A stretch of DNA of 64,000 nt from Amycolatopsis sp. A133 (GCF_031082405.1 NZ_JAVHJU010000076.1:186001-250000); one strand, 5' to 3'; positions 15,447 to 30,000 are shown, numbered from the stretch's first letter. Notes: generated by a model from the sequence alone, not told the origin. Numbers and translations: made by a program.

Positions 15447-18010
15447 TCAGTCGGTTTCCGGATCGAGGGCGGCGAACGCGCGCCGGATCCGCTCGGGGTC
15501 GCCGGTGGCCAGCGCCCCCTCGCCCAGTTCGTGCGCGGGCAGGTCGGTGTACACCACGACGTCGGCGGGCAGCCAGCCGCCCGGCACGTCGGCGAAGGCA
15601 CCGGCGGTGATCGCCACCGGTCCCGGCGCCGGGACCGGGAGGCCGAGCGCGGCCAGCCGAGCGCTCTCCGCCGCGAACTCCGCGCGGAAGACGCCGGCGA
15701 CCTCCTCCGCCCGTTCCCGGCCGCGTCCGGCGGTGTCGCCGTAGCCGACGATCTCCACCGCCGGCGCCGGAGCGCCGAGGCGCGAGCGCCACGCGGCCGC
15801 CCGGGCCACCTGGCGGGCCGCCCGCCGCACTTCGGTGTGGTCGGCGCCGGGACCGAAGACGTCCGCCTGCTCGATCCGGCTCGCGGCCAGATCGCTCAGC
15901 GGGATCGGCTCGGCCGGGGTGGCGTCCGAGCCGAGCACCTCGCGCAGGTGGCCGCCGTCGCTGACGTACCGGGCCCCGTCGGCGTCCAGCGCGGCGAAGC
16001 CGTCCGGCGCCAGCACCCGCAGGGGCCGGCCGTGGTCCCACGCCTGCTTCAGCAGGAAGGCGGAGCTGGGGCGGCCCGGTCCGGGGCGGACGTCGGCCAG
16101 GCAGCTGAGCAGGGTCAGCTCGACGGGCCCGGCCGGGCCCGCGCGCCGGAAGGCCGCACTGCCGAACAGGGCGGCCACGCTCGGCGCCCCGGCCAGCGTC
16201 ACGCGGTCGCCCAGCCGGTGCGGGGAGCCGGCGAGCAGCCGGAAGTGGAAGCCCCGGCCCGCCGTGCCGTGCAGCACCGCGTTCCACGAACGGGTCGCGT
16301 CGGGCCGTGCGGGCGTGAGGTAGGGCCGCCACACCTCGTGCTGACCGCCTTCGCCGTCCGGCTCGGTCGTGCCGGAGTAGTAGATCCGGCTCTGCGCGGT
16401 GGTGTCGTTCACCGCGCCGGCCGCCATCAGGGCGCGGTCGAAGTCCCGGGCCGGGAAGTACTGGCCCCGCGTGCCCAGCTTCGCGTTCGCCCGTTCGTAG
16501 CCGGCCAGGTGCCGCGGTTGCGGCACGATCGGCGCGACCCGCTCGAACCCGCCGCTGCCCAGGCCGAGCACGCCGTCCGGGCGGAACTCCAGCGCGCCCG
16601 CCGATCCGTACCAGGTCCGCGAGTAACCGGCGGGCACGAACTCGTCGGCGAGCTCGGCCAGGCCCGTCACCGGGCCGCCGAGGCTCGCCAGCACGATGCC
16701 GGTCTCCTGGCCCTCTTCCCCCGCCACCGCGCCTTCGGTGCCGAGCATCCCGCGCAGCTCCCGGCCGTCGCGCACGGACCGGCCCAGCTCGCCCGCGGTC
16801 AGGTCCAGCTCCCGGCCGTCCCGGCGGAGGGCGCGGTAGCCGGTCTCGCTCCGGTGCGCGAACAGCAGCACCGGACGCTGCTGCCACGGCGTGAGCGCCC
16901 AGGTCCCGTCCCCGGTGAGGAACGCGGTGAGGGCGCCGGCGTCCTTCGCCGCCCACCGGCGGACCCGCGCGAGCACGTCGCCGTCCCCGGGGAACCGGAC
17001 GAACTCGCCGATCGGCTGCCCCGCCGGGCCGGTGATCACGGTGGTCCGCAGGTCGCCCGCCCGCGGCACCGACACCAGCGTCAGCGTGCCGTCCGCGGCT
17101 CGCACGTGGACGTCGCCGAAGAAGCCGGCCGCGCGCAGCGCACCGGCGAAGTCGAAGCCGAGGCCGCCGGGGCCCACCCGCACGTCGGCGGCACCGGTGT
17201 CGAGGACGACGGGCCGGCCGTGGGCGAGCTGCTGCCGGAAGCCGGGATCGCGCAGCAGCAGTTCGCCCAGCGCGGTGCCGCCGAGGTCGGTGCGCTCGCC
17301 GTTCACCAGCTCGACCCGGGCCGAGGTCTCCGTCCCCGGCACGGCCACGACGAGGGCGTCCCCGTCGCCGGTGAACACCTCCGCGGTGCCGTCGAAAACG
17401 GTGCGGGCGCCGTCCCGGTGGTAGCGGACGTCGGCCGGGGCCAGGGGCGGCCCCGCCGCGAACGGGTGGTCGACGACGAGGACGCCGTCCTCGCGCAGGC
17501 TCAGTGGCCCGGCGTAGTGGTAGGACACCCACGGACCGGTCAGCTCGGCCAGCCGCGCCAGGAAAGCCTTGTTGAGCGAGTGGTCGCCCGGCGGGACGCC
17601 GTCGGCGTAGGTGATCACGGCCAGCGGCGGGCGCACCGGGCCGGCGGTCAGCCGCCGGAACTGCGCGCTCGCCGCCACGCGCTCCGCCATCTCGCCGGGG
17701 GTCAGCATGGCGTGGCGGCCGTCCCGCAGCGGCGCGAAGTACCGGCCGTCCGCGGCGCTCAGCAGCAGGCGCACCGGGTTCGGGCCGTCGGCCCAGTCCG
17801 CGGTCACCTCCACGGCGGTGACCTCCCCGGCCGGGTCGGCGCGGTTGAGGCCGTACAGGCGGTCGCTCTGCTCGGTCGTCCACTTGACGGTGCCGGCGAG
17901 GTAGTCCGCCTGCTCGTCGCCGTCGGACACGGTCAGCACGGTCTCCCGGCCTTCGGCGTTGCGGGCCGCGAACCAGCGCACGTCGTCCGCCGTGACTTCG
18001 TGCGCGGGCA
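15447..18010 (-). other. Giant protein: third copy of the ~850-residue module, C-terminus
   Basis: Repeats the plan of the other two copies: PPLAVITYADG, GGLGFDFAGALRAAGFF, RPVLLFAHRS. It then has Cys15491 (LLSCLAD) and a final OmpA-like segment (VEIVGYGDTAGRGRERAEEV). It has no evident C-terminal signal. The protein ends DPETD. Confidence 0.6.
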
Positions 18011-21000
18011 CCGGAGCCGGCGCCGGGGTGGCCGGCGGCGGTGGCGTGCCGGGTGCCGCGGGCGCCTGGTTGCCGGTGAGGGTCAGCAGCGGCGCGCCGG
18101 ACGGACCGACGCCGAAGCGCGGACGGACCGGCGGCGTCCGGGTTCCGGGACGGCTCAGCCACTCGAGGGCCGCCCCGAGGTCGGTCAGTCCGGTGTGGAC
18201 GGCCGCCCCGGTCCCGGACAGCTCGATCCACTCCGAGCCGGCTTCGACGCGGCCGTCCCCGGTGATCCGCACCCCGCCGTGGGTCACCACGACCGGCGCG
18301 GCGACCTCGGCCAGGACGGCCGGTCCGAGCCGGGCCGCCCCGCCCGGGACGGCCAGCACCAGGCGCAGCCGGGCGTCGTCCGGCGCCGCATCGGCGGCGT
18401 TGGTCAGCACCTCACGGGCCGCCAGGACCTTGCCGAACGCCGCGAACGGAACCGGGTCGGCCGACCACAGCTCGACGGTGTCCCGCCCCGGCGTCACCGT
18501 CGCGGCGACGATCTCGACCCCGTCGTAGGCCGGCAGGCTCCTGACCGTGCGCAGGGCGTCGCGCACGCTGTCGCCGCGCACCGGGTACACCCACCCGCGG
18601 GCCCCGGGGCCGATGACGACCTGGGACCGCAGGTGGTGGTCGTTGCCGCCCCGCTCCGACCACGGGGTGGTCCACGCGTAGAGCTGCACCGCCAGTTCCT
18701 GCGCCGCCGGGCTCAGCGGCAGCAGCTCCAGGAAGTCCAGCAGCAGGCCGAGTTCCGCCTCCCGCGTCGCGGCCGCCGGCTCGTGCCCGAGCAGCCGGGG
18801 ATCGGCCATCAGCGCGTCGAGACGGCGGTGCAGCGACGGATCCTTCGCCGCCAGCACCATGGCCGCCGAGATCTCGGCGTGCACCTGCCACACCGCAACG
18901 TCGAGGGTGCCCGCCCAGAACCGGAACTCCAGCCAGTCACCGGCGTCGCCGTCGATGTGCTGGAAGTTGATCGCGTCGGGCTTGCCGGTGCTGAGGGCCT
19001 GGACTTCGTCGGCCGAGGTGATCGTCGCGGGGTCCGGCGGGAGCGGGTTGGGTCCGACCATCCACAGCTTCCGCTGCGGCGCGGTGGTGCCGTAGTGGTT
19101 GCCCAGCCGGTACAGCAGGCCTTCGAACGCCTTGTTCAGCTGCGCCAGCCGCCCGTACACCGGCAGTTCGGGTTGCTCGGCGAAGCTGAAGTTCACGTGG
19201 CCGCCCACGTACGAGGCGTCGGGACGGCCGCCGTGGAGGCCGCGGTGCGCGTGGATGATGTTCAGCACCTTCGCGAGGTCGGCCCAGCTCTCGACGGGCC
19301 CGCGGAGGATCGGCGAAACCACTTCCACGCCGCCCTCGTGCGCCCCTTCCCGCACGATCGTCCAGTCGTGGAAGCCGGCCGCGTCCAGCTTCGGGCGCAG
19401 GGCCGCCTCCGCGGCGGCGAATTCTTCGCCGAACAACTGGAATTCGATCTCGAAGCCGAACCGCGCGTCCGGCCGGCTGCTGACACCGCCGGGGACGCCG
19501 CCGGGGTGGAAGGCGAGCGGCTTCTTGTCGGCCTCGACCTCGGCCACCGCGGCCGTGTAGCTGCGGTCCAGCTGCTGCAGCCGCAGTTCCCGCAGGCGGG
19601 CGGTCAGCCGCCGGGCACCCGCGAGCCGGTCGGCGAGGTCGAGCGCGTCCACATCGGACAGTGCCGCGGCCCGCAGCAGGCTCGCGCGCCGGCTCCAGTC
19701 CCGCACCCGGGCGCGCAGTTCCGGCTGGTACGCCGCCGGGAAGACCGCCAGGTGCCGCCGCAGCTGGGCGATCTCGTCGGAGAGCTGCCCGATCAGCGCG
19801 GGCACGTCGGGGCGCGCGTACTCGGGATCGCTCTCCCCTTCGGCGTCCCGGTCGCTGTCGTAGTCCGGATCCGTTTCGCCGTCGGCGTCCCGGTCCGAAC
19901 CTTCGTCGACGTCGGTCATCGGAACGTCTTCGTCCGGGTCGTGCCCGGGCGCTTCCGGCAACGCGGCCGCTTCCTCCGGGTGCGCCGGCCGGCCGGACCC
20001 CACCCCGGTCGTCGCGCCCAGCGCCCGGGCGCGGTTCTCCACCAGCCACAGGTTGCGGGGTTTGACCGACGGCACCGCGAGATCCGTGCGCCCGTGGCGC
20101 CGCAGGTCGTCGAGGTACGCGTCCAGGTGCGCGGTGAACAGGCCGTCGTCGCCGGCCACCCGGTTCGAGGACGGCCCGCGGAACACCCACGGTTCACCGT
20201 CGCCGCTGCGGCGGACGTACTCGTCGTAGAGGCCGGCGAAGTGCCCCAGTTCGTGGCCCAGCGTCAGCTCGTGGGCGTCCGACGGCCAGTGCAGCTGGTC
20301 GGCGGCGCTGCCCGCCGGCCCGACGGTGATCGTGGCGTGCGCGGCGGCGGTGGGGTCGTGCGTCACGCGGAAGTGGAAGGCGTCGCCGGTGGGCAGGCGG
20401 AACTTCCCGTTGTAGAGCCGGTCGACCCCGGCTTGCGCGCGGGCGAGGTAACCGGGCACGTCGAAGCCGGGAGGGGCCGCGAAGCCGAGCCGGACGGTGT
20501 ACTCCTGCACCCACTTGCCGGGCCGCACCTCGTACCGGCGGTGGTCGTAGGCGATCGGCTGCCGCCACCGCCCGTCCGCACCGGCGGTCGGCCCGGTGTC
20601 CTCGCCGAACACGGTGACGGCCGTGGCCCGCGCCCGCGCGGCGGCGAGTTCGCCGTCGGTCGCCGGATCGGGGTCGGTCATCCATCCGGCGGTGGCGGCC
20701 GGGCTGTGCGCCCAGGCGGCGTCGTCGAGCACGGGGTGTTTGCGCGGCAGCAGCTCGGTGGTGACGTCGAGCGGCGCACCGGCGCGCTCCGGCCCGGTGC
20801 CGGCGAGCGTCCCGTGACCGGAGCCGCGCAGTTCCCAGTCCACGCGCAGTTCGACCGCATCGGGAAGCAGCCCGGTCGCCCGGCGCGGAGCAAGACCGAT
20901 ACCGGTGGCGGTCACCGGCTTCCCGAGCAGCCGGCTCGCGTGCGCGGAAATCTCGTCGGTCAGGATACGGGCGGCCTCGGTGGCCGGAGTGCCTTCCGCG

Positions 21001-24000
21001 GGGGCCAGCAGGGTGACGACCTGGGGTGCGAAGCCGAGCCGGCCCCGGGCCAGGGCGTGCTCCACGAGCGCGCGGGCCTGCTCGGTCAAGGCGTCGCGCT
21101 GCTGCGGGGACAGCCCCGTGTGGTCCGGTTCCCGGCGGAGGAGCAGCTCGCGGGTTCCGTTCTCGGGCGCGGCGGGGTCGGACCGACGCGCCTCGCCCGC
21201 TCCCGGCCGCGGGTCCGGAGCCGGTTCCGCCCGGCCGGACCCGCCCGGCGCCGTGCCGGGGTCGAGAGCAGACCGGCTCGCCTCGCCCGCACCCGGCCGC
21301 GGGTGCGGAGCCCAGCCGGACCCGCCCGGCACCGCGCCGGGGTCCTGCTCTCCTCGCCGGTGGGCGGCGAGCTTCAGCCGCTCGGCTCGACGCCGGGGAA
21401 TCTCCTCGATCAAGGGCCGCCGTTGACCGTGCGAAATCGAGGCGCGCCAATCCGGAGCCGCCGGGCCGGCATCGGGGGTCGCCGCGGCTGCACCAGATTC
21501 GGTACCCGGCCCGGCCGAACCCACCGGATGTCCCGCCGGGCCGGCATCGGGCCCGGCCGGTTCCGCGAGCGTCGCCGGGCGAACCGCCTCGCCGAGGAAC
21601 TCCGCCGAACGGCCCGGCTGCAACCTCACCAGGCCGGCCGCCTCCGGGGGCAACGGGACCTCCGCGAACCCGTCCTGCAGCACCCTCTCGAACGTCACCG
21701 AGCGCACCTGGGCCCGGAAGGCGGGCACGCTCGCCAGGAACTCGAGGGCGGCCTTCCAGACCACGGCCGGGGCCTCGTGGTCCGCCACCAGTCCGGCGAC
21801 CTCCATCAGGTGCAGGTCACCCGGCCGGTTGTACAGCTGGCGGACCAGCGTCTGGACCACCTTCGCCGTCAGCAGGGCGGTTCCGCCGGCGTCGGCCGCC
21901 GCGATGCGGGGGCGGCGCGCCGCCGTCCGCGCGCCCGGGACCCAGCTCTTGGCGGAGCGCACCTCCACCCCGGTCAGCAGCGGCAGCTCCGCACGGCCGA
22001 GCCGCTGCCGCAGCCGGGAGAACAGGTCCGGGCCGGTCCGGCGCAGCACCGAGCGGCGGCGGATCGGGCTCCGCGGGTCCGCGATGGTCTCCGTGGCCGT
22101 GGGGCCGGCCGGACGGCGGAAGAGCTCGAACTGGGTCAGCCCGTAGTTCTCTTCGATCTGGTCCAGGTAGAGGCGGGTCACGGGATGGCCCTTGGCCATG
22201 GCCAGTGCGCTGTTGCTGGAGCGCACGCGGGGCCGGCCGTCGGCGTCGGCGAAACGCTCCCCGCCGAAGGCGTAGCCCTCGGGCGACTCGTGGACCGCGA
22301 GCAGCAGGCCGGGGTCGTGCAGCAGGTCGTCGCCGTCGAGGTAGAGGCCGCCGAACCGGGCGAGGACGTGCACGCGCAGGCTGTCCGCCGCGGCGGCGTA
22401 CCCCGGCCCGCTGCCCTTGGCCAGTTCGGCGCGGTAGAACGGGTCCAGGCGCATCGGCGAGTCCGCGTTGAACACCTCGTCGACGTTGACCAGGTGGATG
22501 TCGTTCTCCCGCGCCCACCGCACCATGTCCCGCACGCCGTCGAGGGAGCGGTCGGCGTCGTCGGCGAGCGCGGCGGCGATCCGGCTGCGCGGCACGTCGG
22601 TCCACAGCACCGCCCGGCCGCCGAACGACTCCGCCGACGCGGCGAACCCCCGCCGGAACTCCCCGGTCGCGCCGCCGTCGGCCAGCTCGCCACCCAGCCA
22701 GATGCCGTGCAGCAGCTCGGGGGTCTCCCGCGTCGCGGGCAGCGTGGCGACATCGATCCCGAGCGCGGCCCAGTGCCGCAGCTCCGCCTCGCTCCAGTCC
22801 CCGGCCAGCACCTCCTGCCGGGCTTCGGCGAGGGCCTCGGGCGTGAGAGCTCCCGCGTCGGGGAACGGTTTCGTCAGGTCGATGCGCTGCAGCAGCGTCA
22901 TGCCCTGCGCCGCACTGAGCCGGTCGTGGTCCAGACCACGCAGGGCCGCGGGCGCGGCGGGGGTCCGGCCGGAGCCGAACAGGTCCGGGCCGAGCAGCTC
23001 GGGCCGGCCCCGCCCACCGGCGCCCGCTTCCGCCATCCGCTCGAGCCGGGCCCGCACCTCGGCGACGGTGACGGGTCCGGCGGACGGGGTCGCCGGACCG
23101 GTCTCCGAGGCCGTCCCGGGTTCCGCGTCCGGTGCCCCCGCGTGGCGGATCGCCACCGCGCCCGTCCCGGCCGGGGCCGGAGCCGGGTTCGGGACCTTCC
23201 CGGGAGCCAGCGCCCGGAAGGCCTCGTTCAGCTGCTGAACGGCCTTCTCCGAACGGTCGCCGCCGGCCACGCGCCGGACCGCTCGCTCGCCGAGGTCGTG
23301 CTGCGGCAGCCGGACCTCCAGGCGCGCCACCGGACCCGTCTGCGGAGGTGCTTCGGCGCCGAGCACGCGGACGGCGAGGTCGCCCGGCCGGACGTCGAGG
23401 CCGAGCCGGGCCAGCCGCAGCGCTTCTTCCTCCAGCTCGTGGCGGAACACCGCGGCCACCGCCTCGGCCCGCGCCCGGCCGGTTTCCTTCGCCTGTTTCC
23501 CGCCGCTGAGCAGGCCGGACTGGCCGAACCCGCGGATCGTCACTTCCGGCGGGCCGGCGTGGTTGCGGCGCCGCCAGGCCGCGGCGCGCGCGACCTGCTG
23601 CGCGACCCGGCGGACGACGGCGACCGCCGGCCCCGGCAGGGTTTTGCTCTTCGACGCGAACGTGAGCACCTCCGGCCGGATCCGCTCGGCCGCGAGGTCG
23701 GCCAGCGGGACTTCGGGGGTGCGCTCGTGCTCCGGCAGCGCCTCGACGATCGTCCCGCCGTCCTCGACGACCCGGACGGCGGTCGAGGTGGTGACGGTGA
23801 CCTCCCGGGTGGCGCCGAAGACCGCGCCCGGCCCCACGATGCGCCGCCACTCGAGCTTGAACCGCTCCGCGTGGGTCTGGCCGGCGCCGCTCCGGGGCGC
23901 CATCGTCCAGCATTGGCCCAGCGGGATCGACGCCCACGGGTCGAGCCCGGCCCGCCGGAACAGCTCGGTGCCGGCGACGAGCCGCGCGCCGGCCTCCGGG

Positions 24001-27000
24001 GTCAGCATGACGGTGTCGCCGATGTGCAGCGGCCGATCGGTCTTCAGCGCGAACGGCATCCACCCGCGGGGGCTGACGTGGCCGTCGAGGAACCACGCGG
24101 GGACGGTGCTGCCGGCCCACGGCGCGACGAGCGGCTCGAACCGCGAACCGCCGTCCGCGCGGTTCGCGAGCCGCCGCAGGTAGTACTGCTGCCGCACGGC
24201 GGAGTCGTACCGCGCGGGCAGGTACATGTCCTGGGCGTCGATCTCGTTCAGCGGGAAGAACTGGCCGTGGGTGCCGAGGGCTTCGTTGGCCATCGCGTAG
24301 GTGACGACGTCGTCCGGCCCGGGCAGCGGAGCCGGTTCGGTGGCGAACTCCGTCCCGCCGGTGGCGAAGGTTCCGTCCTCGAACAGCGAGAAGCCGTCCG
24401 GCACGTGGTGCACGGCGCGCGCAAAACCGCCGGGCAGCAACGACTGCGTGAATTCGGGGACCCCCGTGGTGGCCCCGGTCAGCGCGGCGAGCACGAGCGA
24501 GCGGTCGTCGCCGCGGCCGTGCCCGCGGCCGAGCGCCCGGCGCACACGGGCGTCGGTCCGCACCACCTGGGCCAGCTTCGCCGGGGTGAGCTGCAGGGGC
24601 GCGCCGTCCTTCCGGATGGCGGTGTACCCCCGCGGGCCCGCGCCGCCGAACAGGAACAGCGGCACCGAACCGGCCGGCCACGGCGAGTCCGCCGCGCCGG
24701 TGCCGGTCGCGTGGCTGCGCAGGCGCTCGGCCGTGGCGTTGCGGGCCCACGCCCGGGCCAGCCGGACCGCCCGGCGATCACCCGGGTAGCGCACGAACAG
24801 CGCGACCGGCTCACCGTCGGCGCCCGGCAGGACCTCGGTCCGCACGTCGCCGGCCCGCAGGTCGGACACGAGCAGGAACCCGGTGGTCCCGCCGGTGCCG
24901 ATCCGGTCCGGTTCGAGCACCGCCGGCCCGTCCGGGGCGTAGACGTCGGGGAAGAATCCCGCCGACCGCAGCGCGCCGGCGAAGTCGAAGCCCAGGCCGC
25001 CGAAACCGGCCAGGGTGCTGCCGTCGCGGGCCACCAGCACCACCGGGCGCAGCGGGTCGGCCGCCAGGCGCCGCCGGAACCGCGGGTCGGCCAGCAGCAT
25101 CTCCCCGAGCCGGCGACCGTCCACTTCGAGCACGGCGCCGGCGCGGGTGGCGAGGCGGGCGAACCGGCCGTCCGGGGAGTCGACCGCGACGACGATCGGC
25201 TTTTTCGGCGCCCAGAGCCCGTCCAGGTCGGCGGTGCCGTCCGCGACCGCGTCGAGGAACGCGGTCAGCACCGCGGTTTCCGCCGCCGGTTCGCGCGTCC
25301 CGCCCGGCACGGGGAACCCGAACACCCCGCCGCCGGCGATGTGCACCACGTCCGCCGTCGACGGCGGCGGGCCCTCGGTGAACCGGGTGCCCCGCGGGAC
25401 GGTCACCATGGCGGTCTCGCCGACCGAGTACGGGCCGGTGTGGTGGTAGGTCTCCCAGGGCCCGGTCAGCGCGCGCAGCTCGGCCAGCAGCCGCTGGACG
25501 GCTGCGCCCGCCGTCGCCGCCGCTTCCGGCGGGAGCGTGCCGAAGACGATCAGCGGCGGGCGGGCCGGGCCCGCGGTCAGCTGCCGGAACGCCGAAGACC
25601 GCGCCAGCAGCTGCGCGCTGCGCTCGGCGTCGAGCCGCCAGGTGCTGCCGTCGGACAGCGGGACGAGGAAGTCGTCGCCGTGGACGTCGAGGAAGAGCTC
25701 GACCGGGCGGGTCCGGGCGCCTCCGGTCGCCGCGGCCCACGCCTGCGTGGCCGGTTCCGGGTGCTCCTCGGCGCCGGCCTCCAGCAGCGAGCGCAGGCTG
25801 TGGTCGGTGGTGTGGGCCAGCTTGCCGGCCAGGTCGTCGTCGAGGCGCGCGGGCGAGGCGAAGCCCATGCCGAAGCGCCGTCCGTGCGTGTCCGCCAGCG
25901 GCAGCCACCGCACGTCGTCCGGCCGGATCGAGGCCACCGGCTCCGCGACGCCGTCGTGCTCCGGGACCGCGCGGCCGGCGGCGTCCAGCGTGAGCCGCTC
26001 GGTCAGGGCGGTCACCGTGCGGTACGGCCCGTCGCCCCGCAGCGCCTCCGCGAACTCCTCCGCCGCCGCGGTCGTCCCGTCCGGGTCGGCGGGGTCGGCG
26101 CCGGCCAGGCGGACCGGCACCGACGGATCGGCGGCGTGGCGCCGGAACGCCGGGGAGTTCCGCACGTGCCGGGCCAGGGTGACGCCGTCGACCAGCGCGC
26201 CGCCGACCAGGAACTTGCCACCGCGGCCGGTGACGTAGACGAAGAAGGGCTCGGCTTTGCCGGTCTTCGGCGGCAACGCGTGGTGCAGGCGCTCCCAAGC
26301 GGCCCGTTCCGACGGGGCGCCGGCGTAGAAGCTGATCCCGCCGGCCGCGTTCGCGGTGGGCGCGTGCTCCGCACCCCGCGGCACGACCGGCACCGTCACG
26401 TCGACGGCGACCGGCCCCGGAGTGCCCGGGGCGAGCCCGATCTCCGGCTCCGGCCGGCCCCGGTCCAGCGCGGCCCGGAGCAGGTCGGCGACGATCCGGG
26501 CGTCGCGCCGGTCGCCGGTGATGCGGACGCGCGGCACCGGCAGCCCGGCGGCCCGCTGTGCGCGCACCGCCGACGACAGCGCGGCCGCCAGCGTCCGCAG
26601 GTCCGCCGCCGCGGCCGGGTCGGCGAGGCGCGGCCGGGCCGCGTCGACGACGTAGTGCCGCCGCGAGCCGAGACCGGCGCTCGTCGCGGGCGGCGAGCCG
26701 AGGATGACGGAGTCGTCGTCCGGCGTGGCGTCGTCCGGCGCGGGTCGCACGGTGCCGTCCCGGCGCACCTCGACCCGGGTGCGGTGGCCGCGGACCTCGC
26801 CCCGGAACCCGGACTGCCGCAGGAGTTCCCGCAGCGCCCCCAGCCGGTCGCCCACCCGGCAGCTCAGGAAGACGAGCGCCGGCCAGGCCGTCGCGCCGGG
26901 CAGCCGCAGCCCGGTCAGCAGCCGCACCACGCCGCGTTCGTCGAGCCGCACGACCCGCCCGCCGCGCGTGCGCACCAGGAAGCCGTGCCCGTCGTGGTGC

Positions 27001-30000
27001 AGGGGAACGCCGAACTCCCCCGCCGCGCCGGCGCCGTTTTCGAACGCGTCCCGCAGCACGCCGCGCTCGCGGTCGGAGAGCGGGAACCCGACACCCACGA
27101 CGGCGCCGCCGCGATCACGCAGCACCACGTGCTCGACGTCGCCCGGCTCGACGTGCTCCGGCCCGAGCAGGTCCGCCAGCGGCACGGTGCCGGCGGGTTG
27201 CGACCCGCCGATGTGCACCTCGATGCCGTGCTGCGTGCCGGTGGCCTGGTGCACGACGGCGTCGACGCGGTCGAGGACGTCGCCGGCCGAGATCCCGGCT
27301 GCGGGGTGCTGCGCCAGCCGGCGCCGCACCGCGTCCTCGACGACGGCGCGGAACGGCGCGACCCTCGCCCCGTCGCTGACGAGCCCGCGGCTGGCGAGCT
27401 GGGGCAGGTGCGCGGTGAGCCGAAGCCGGGCGGCCGTCCCCCCGCGCGCGGCGACCAGCGCGTCGGTGAAGCCCTCGGCGACCCACTCGAGCCGCCGCCG
27501 GTCGACGGCCGCGAGACGGTGCACCCCGGCCAGCGGCGCCGCGAAGTGGCTCTGCGCGCGGTAGAACGCGATCGTGCGGCGCGGGCCGTCGTGCCGGGAC
27601 AGTTCCCAGCTGCCGTTGGTTTCGCGGGTGCCGGGGAGCTGCTCGAGGGTGAACTCCCACGCCGCCGGACGATCGGGGAACCGCCCGGCGGGGTAGAGCT
27701 CGTCCAGCGCGGCCTGGAGTTCGCGACGGGCCCGGTCCTGGAGGAACGCGCTGAGGTCGGCGAAGCGCCGCTCGAGGTGGCGGCCACCGGTCATCCGGAC
27801 ACCGAGCCGCAGATCGAGGCCTTCCCGGCCGGCGTTGGGCCCGGCCATGACGAGGCGGACGAGGTCCCGCGCGGCCTGGCGCAGGCGAGCCTGGTCCTGG
27901 GGCGGGAGGTCGGAGTTCGGTCCGCGGGAGGTGTCGGCGCGGCCGTGCGCGAGCACGACGGACGGCGGGCGGGCGGGGATCCGGGGCGCCTCGGTGGGGG
28001 TGGGCCGGGTTTGCTGTCCGGCCCGGCCGGTCCGCGCCTGGGCCGGGCGGGCCTCGCGGTCGGCGGTTTGCCCGGCTTGCCGGCGGGCGTCTTGTTCGGC
28101 CCGGATCCGGTCGGCCTGGCGGCGAGCTTCCTGCTCGGCCCTGGTCCGCTCGGCCTCGCGGCGAGCCTCCTGCTCGGCCCGGATGCGGTCGGCTTCGCGG
28201 CGGGCGTCTTGCTCGGCCCGGATCCGGTCGGACTCCTGCCGGGCCAACGCCTCACGCCGAACCCTCGCCTCCTCGGCCTCGCGGCGAGCCTCCTCGGCCC
28301 GGATCCGCTCGGCCTCACGACGGGTCTGGTCGTTCTGCTGGTTCTGGTGGCGCCCGGTTTCGCGGTCCCACCAGTCCGTCTCCCGCCGGTCCTGTTCCGC
28401 GCGCCGGCGTTGCGCGTCGCGCTCGGCCATCCGGTGGTGGTGGCGCTCCGCCTCGGCGCGGGCCAGCACCGCGGCCTGCTCCTCGATGCGGCGCACCCGC
28501 TCCGCCGCCGTCGCTTCCGGGCGCGGGATCGTGGGCTGCATCCGCAGTTCCCACTTGCCGTGGTCCTCGCGCGGGGCCCTGGCGACGGACTGGTGGCGCA
28601 CCGTGAAGGTCAAGCCCTCGACGGAAGCCACGGGGAAGCCGCCGCCGCGCAGGAGGCGGTCGACCTCTCCGCGGAGGGCCGTTCCGGCCAAAGTGGACAG
28701 CTGCTCCTGGTGCACGCGCAGGCGGGCGGGGCCGTGCAGGGTGAACAGCACGTCGAACGCCCGGTGCCCGTTGCGCACCTGCTCGGTCACCTCCCGGCCG
28801 AGCTCGGTCAGCCGCGCGATCTCCTGCGGGGTGAGGACCGGCGGGCCCGTCAGCTGCCCGGCCAGCCGCACCGGACTGCCCGACAGCCGCAGGTAGCGCG
28901 CCAGGTCCGATTCGGCCGCCGGAACCGCCGCCGGCTGCCCCGCCGATCCCGGCTCGACACCGGTCGCCGGAACCGCCGTCGGCCGCGCAACCGAACCAGG
29001 CTCGGCACCAGTCGCCGGAACCACCGCCGGCTGCCCGACCGAACCAGGCTCAACACCAGTCATCGGCTGCTCGACCGATCCGGGCTCGACACCAGCCGCT
29101 TGCCCCGCAACCGACCCAGCACCAACACCCGACCCCGCAACCGAACCAGGCTCAACACCAGCCACCGGAACCACCGCCGGCTGCGCGACCGGGCCGCTGC
29201 TCGCCGGAGCCGGAGCCGGAGCCGGAGCCAGAGCCGGATCCGGCTCCGGCTCCGGCGTCACGTCGTACAGGCTGTCCCAGTCGGCCGGGCCCTCCTCCGG
29301 TGCCGCTTGCTGCGGTACCGCCCGGAAGCGCAGCTCCCAGCCGCCGAAGTCGGGGCGCTCCGGGTCGGCCTCCCGGTCGCCGATCCAGCCGATCTCCACC
29401 TCGGCCGTCGAATCCACCGGGAAGCCGCCGCCGGCGAGGACATCGCCCACCGATCGGCGGAAGGCTCCTTCGACCACCGCCGCCATCCGGTCGTGCAACG
29501 CCTCCGGGGCGTTGAGGTCCAGCTGGACCTCGAACGTCCGGTGCCCCTCGGTCACCAGGCCGGCGAACCGGGTCGCGGCCTCGGCCACGGCCGCCTCTTC
29601 GGCCGGGGACAGCACCGGGCCGCCCTCCTCGGTGAACCGGCCGCGGACCACCGGGTCCGGCACCTCGGCCGGGAAGTCGAAGAGCCCGCCATCCCCCAGG
29701 TCGTCCGGGAAGTCCGGCGGGAAGCCGGTGAAGGCGTCCCAGTCGAACCCCTCCAGCAGGTCGGGCACGCTCCCGGGTTCTTGACCGGCGTCGAAGTCGA
29801 TCAGGTCGTCCATCAGCGCGTCGAGGGCCGGGTCGTCCGCCGGGAGGAAGGCGCCGGGCTCCGGTTCGGCGAACGGCAGCGGGGCGGTCCACTGTGGATC
29901 GGGGTCCTCCTCCAGCAGCCGCTCCAGGTCGTCGAACACCGACGCTCCGCGCGGGCGCGCCGGCTCGGGGGACGCGTCCGGCATCGCCGTGTCGGACACC

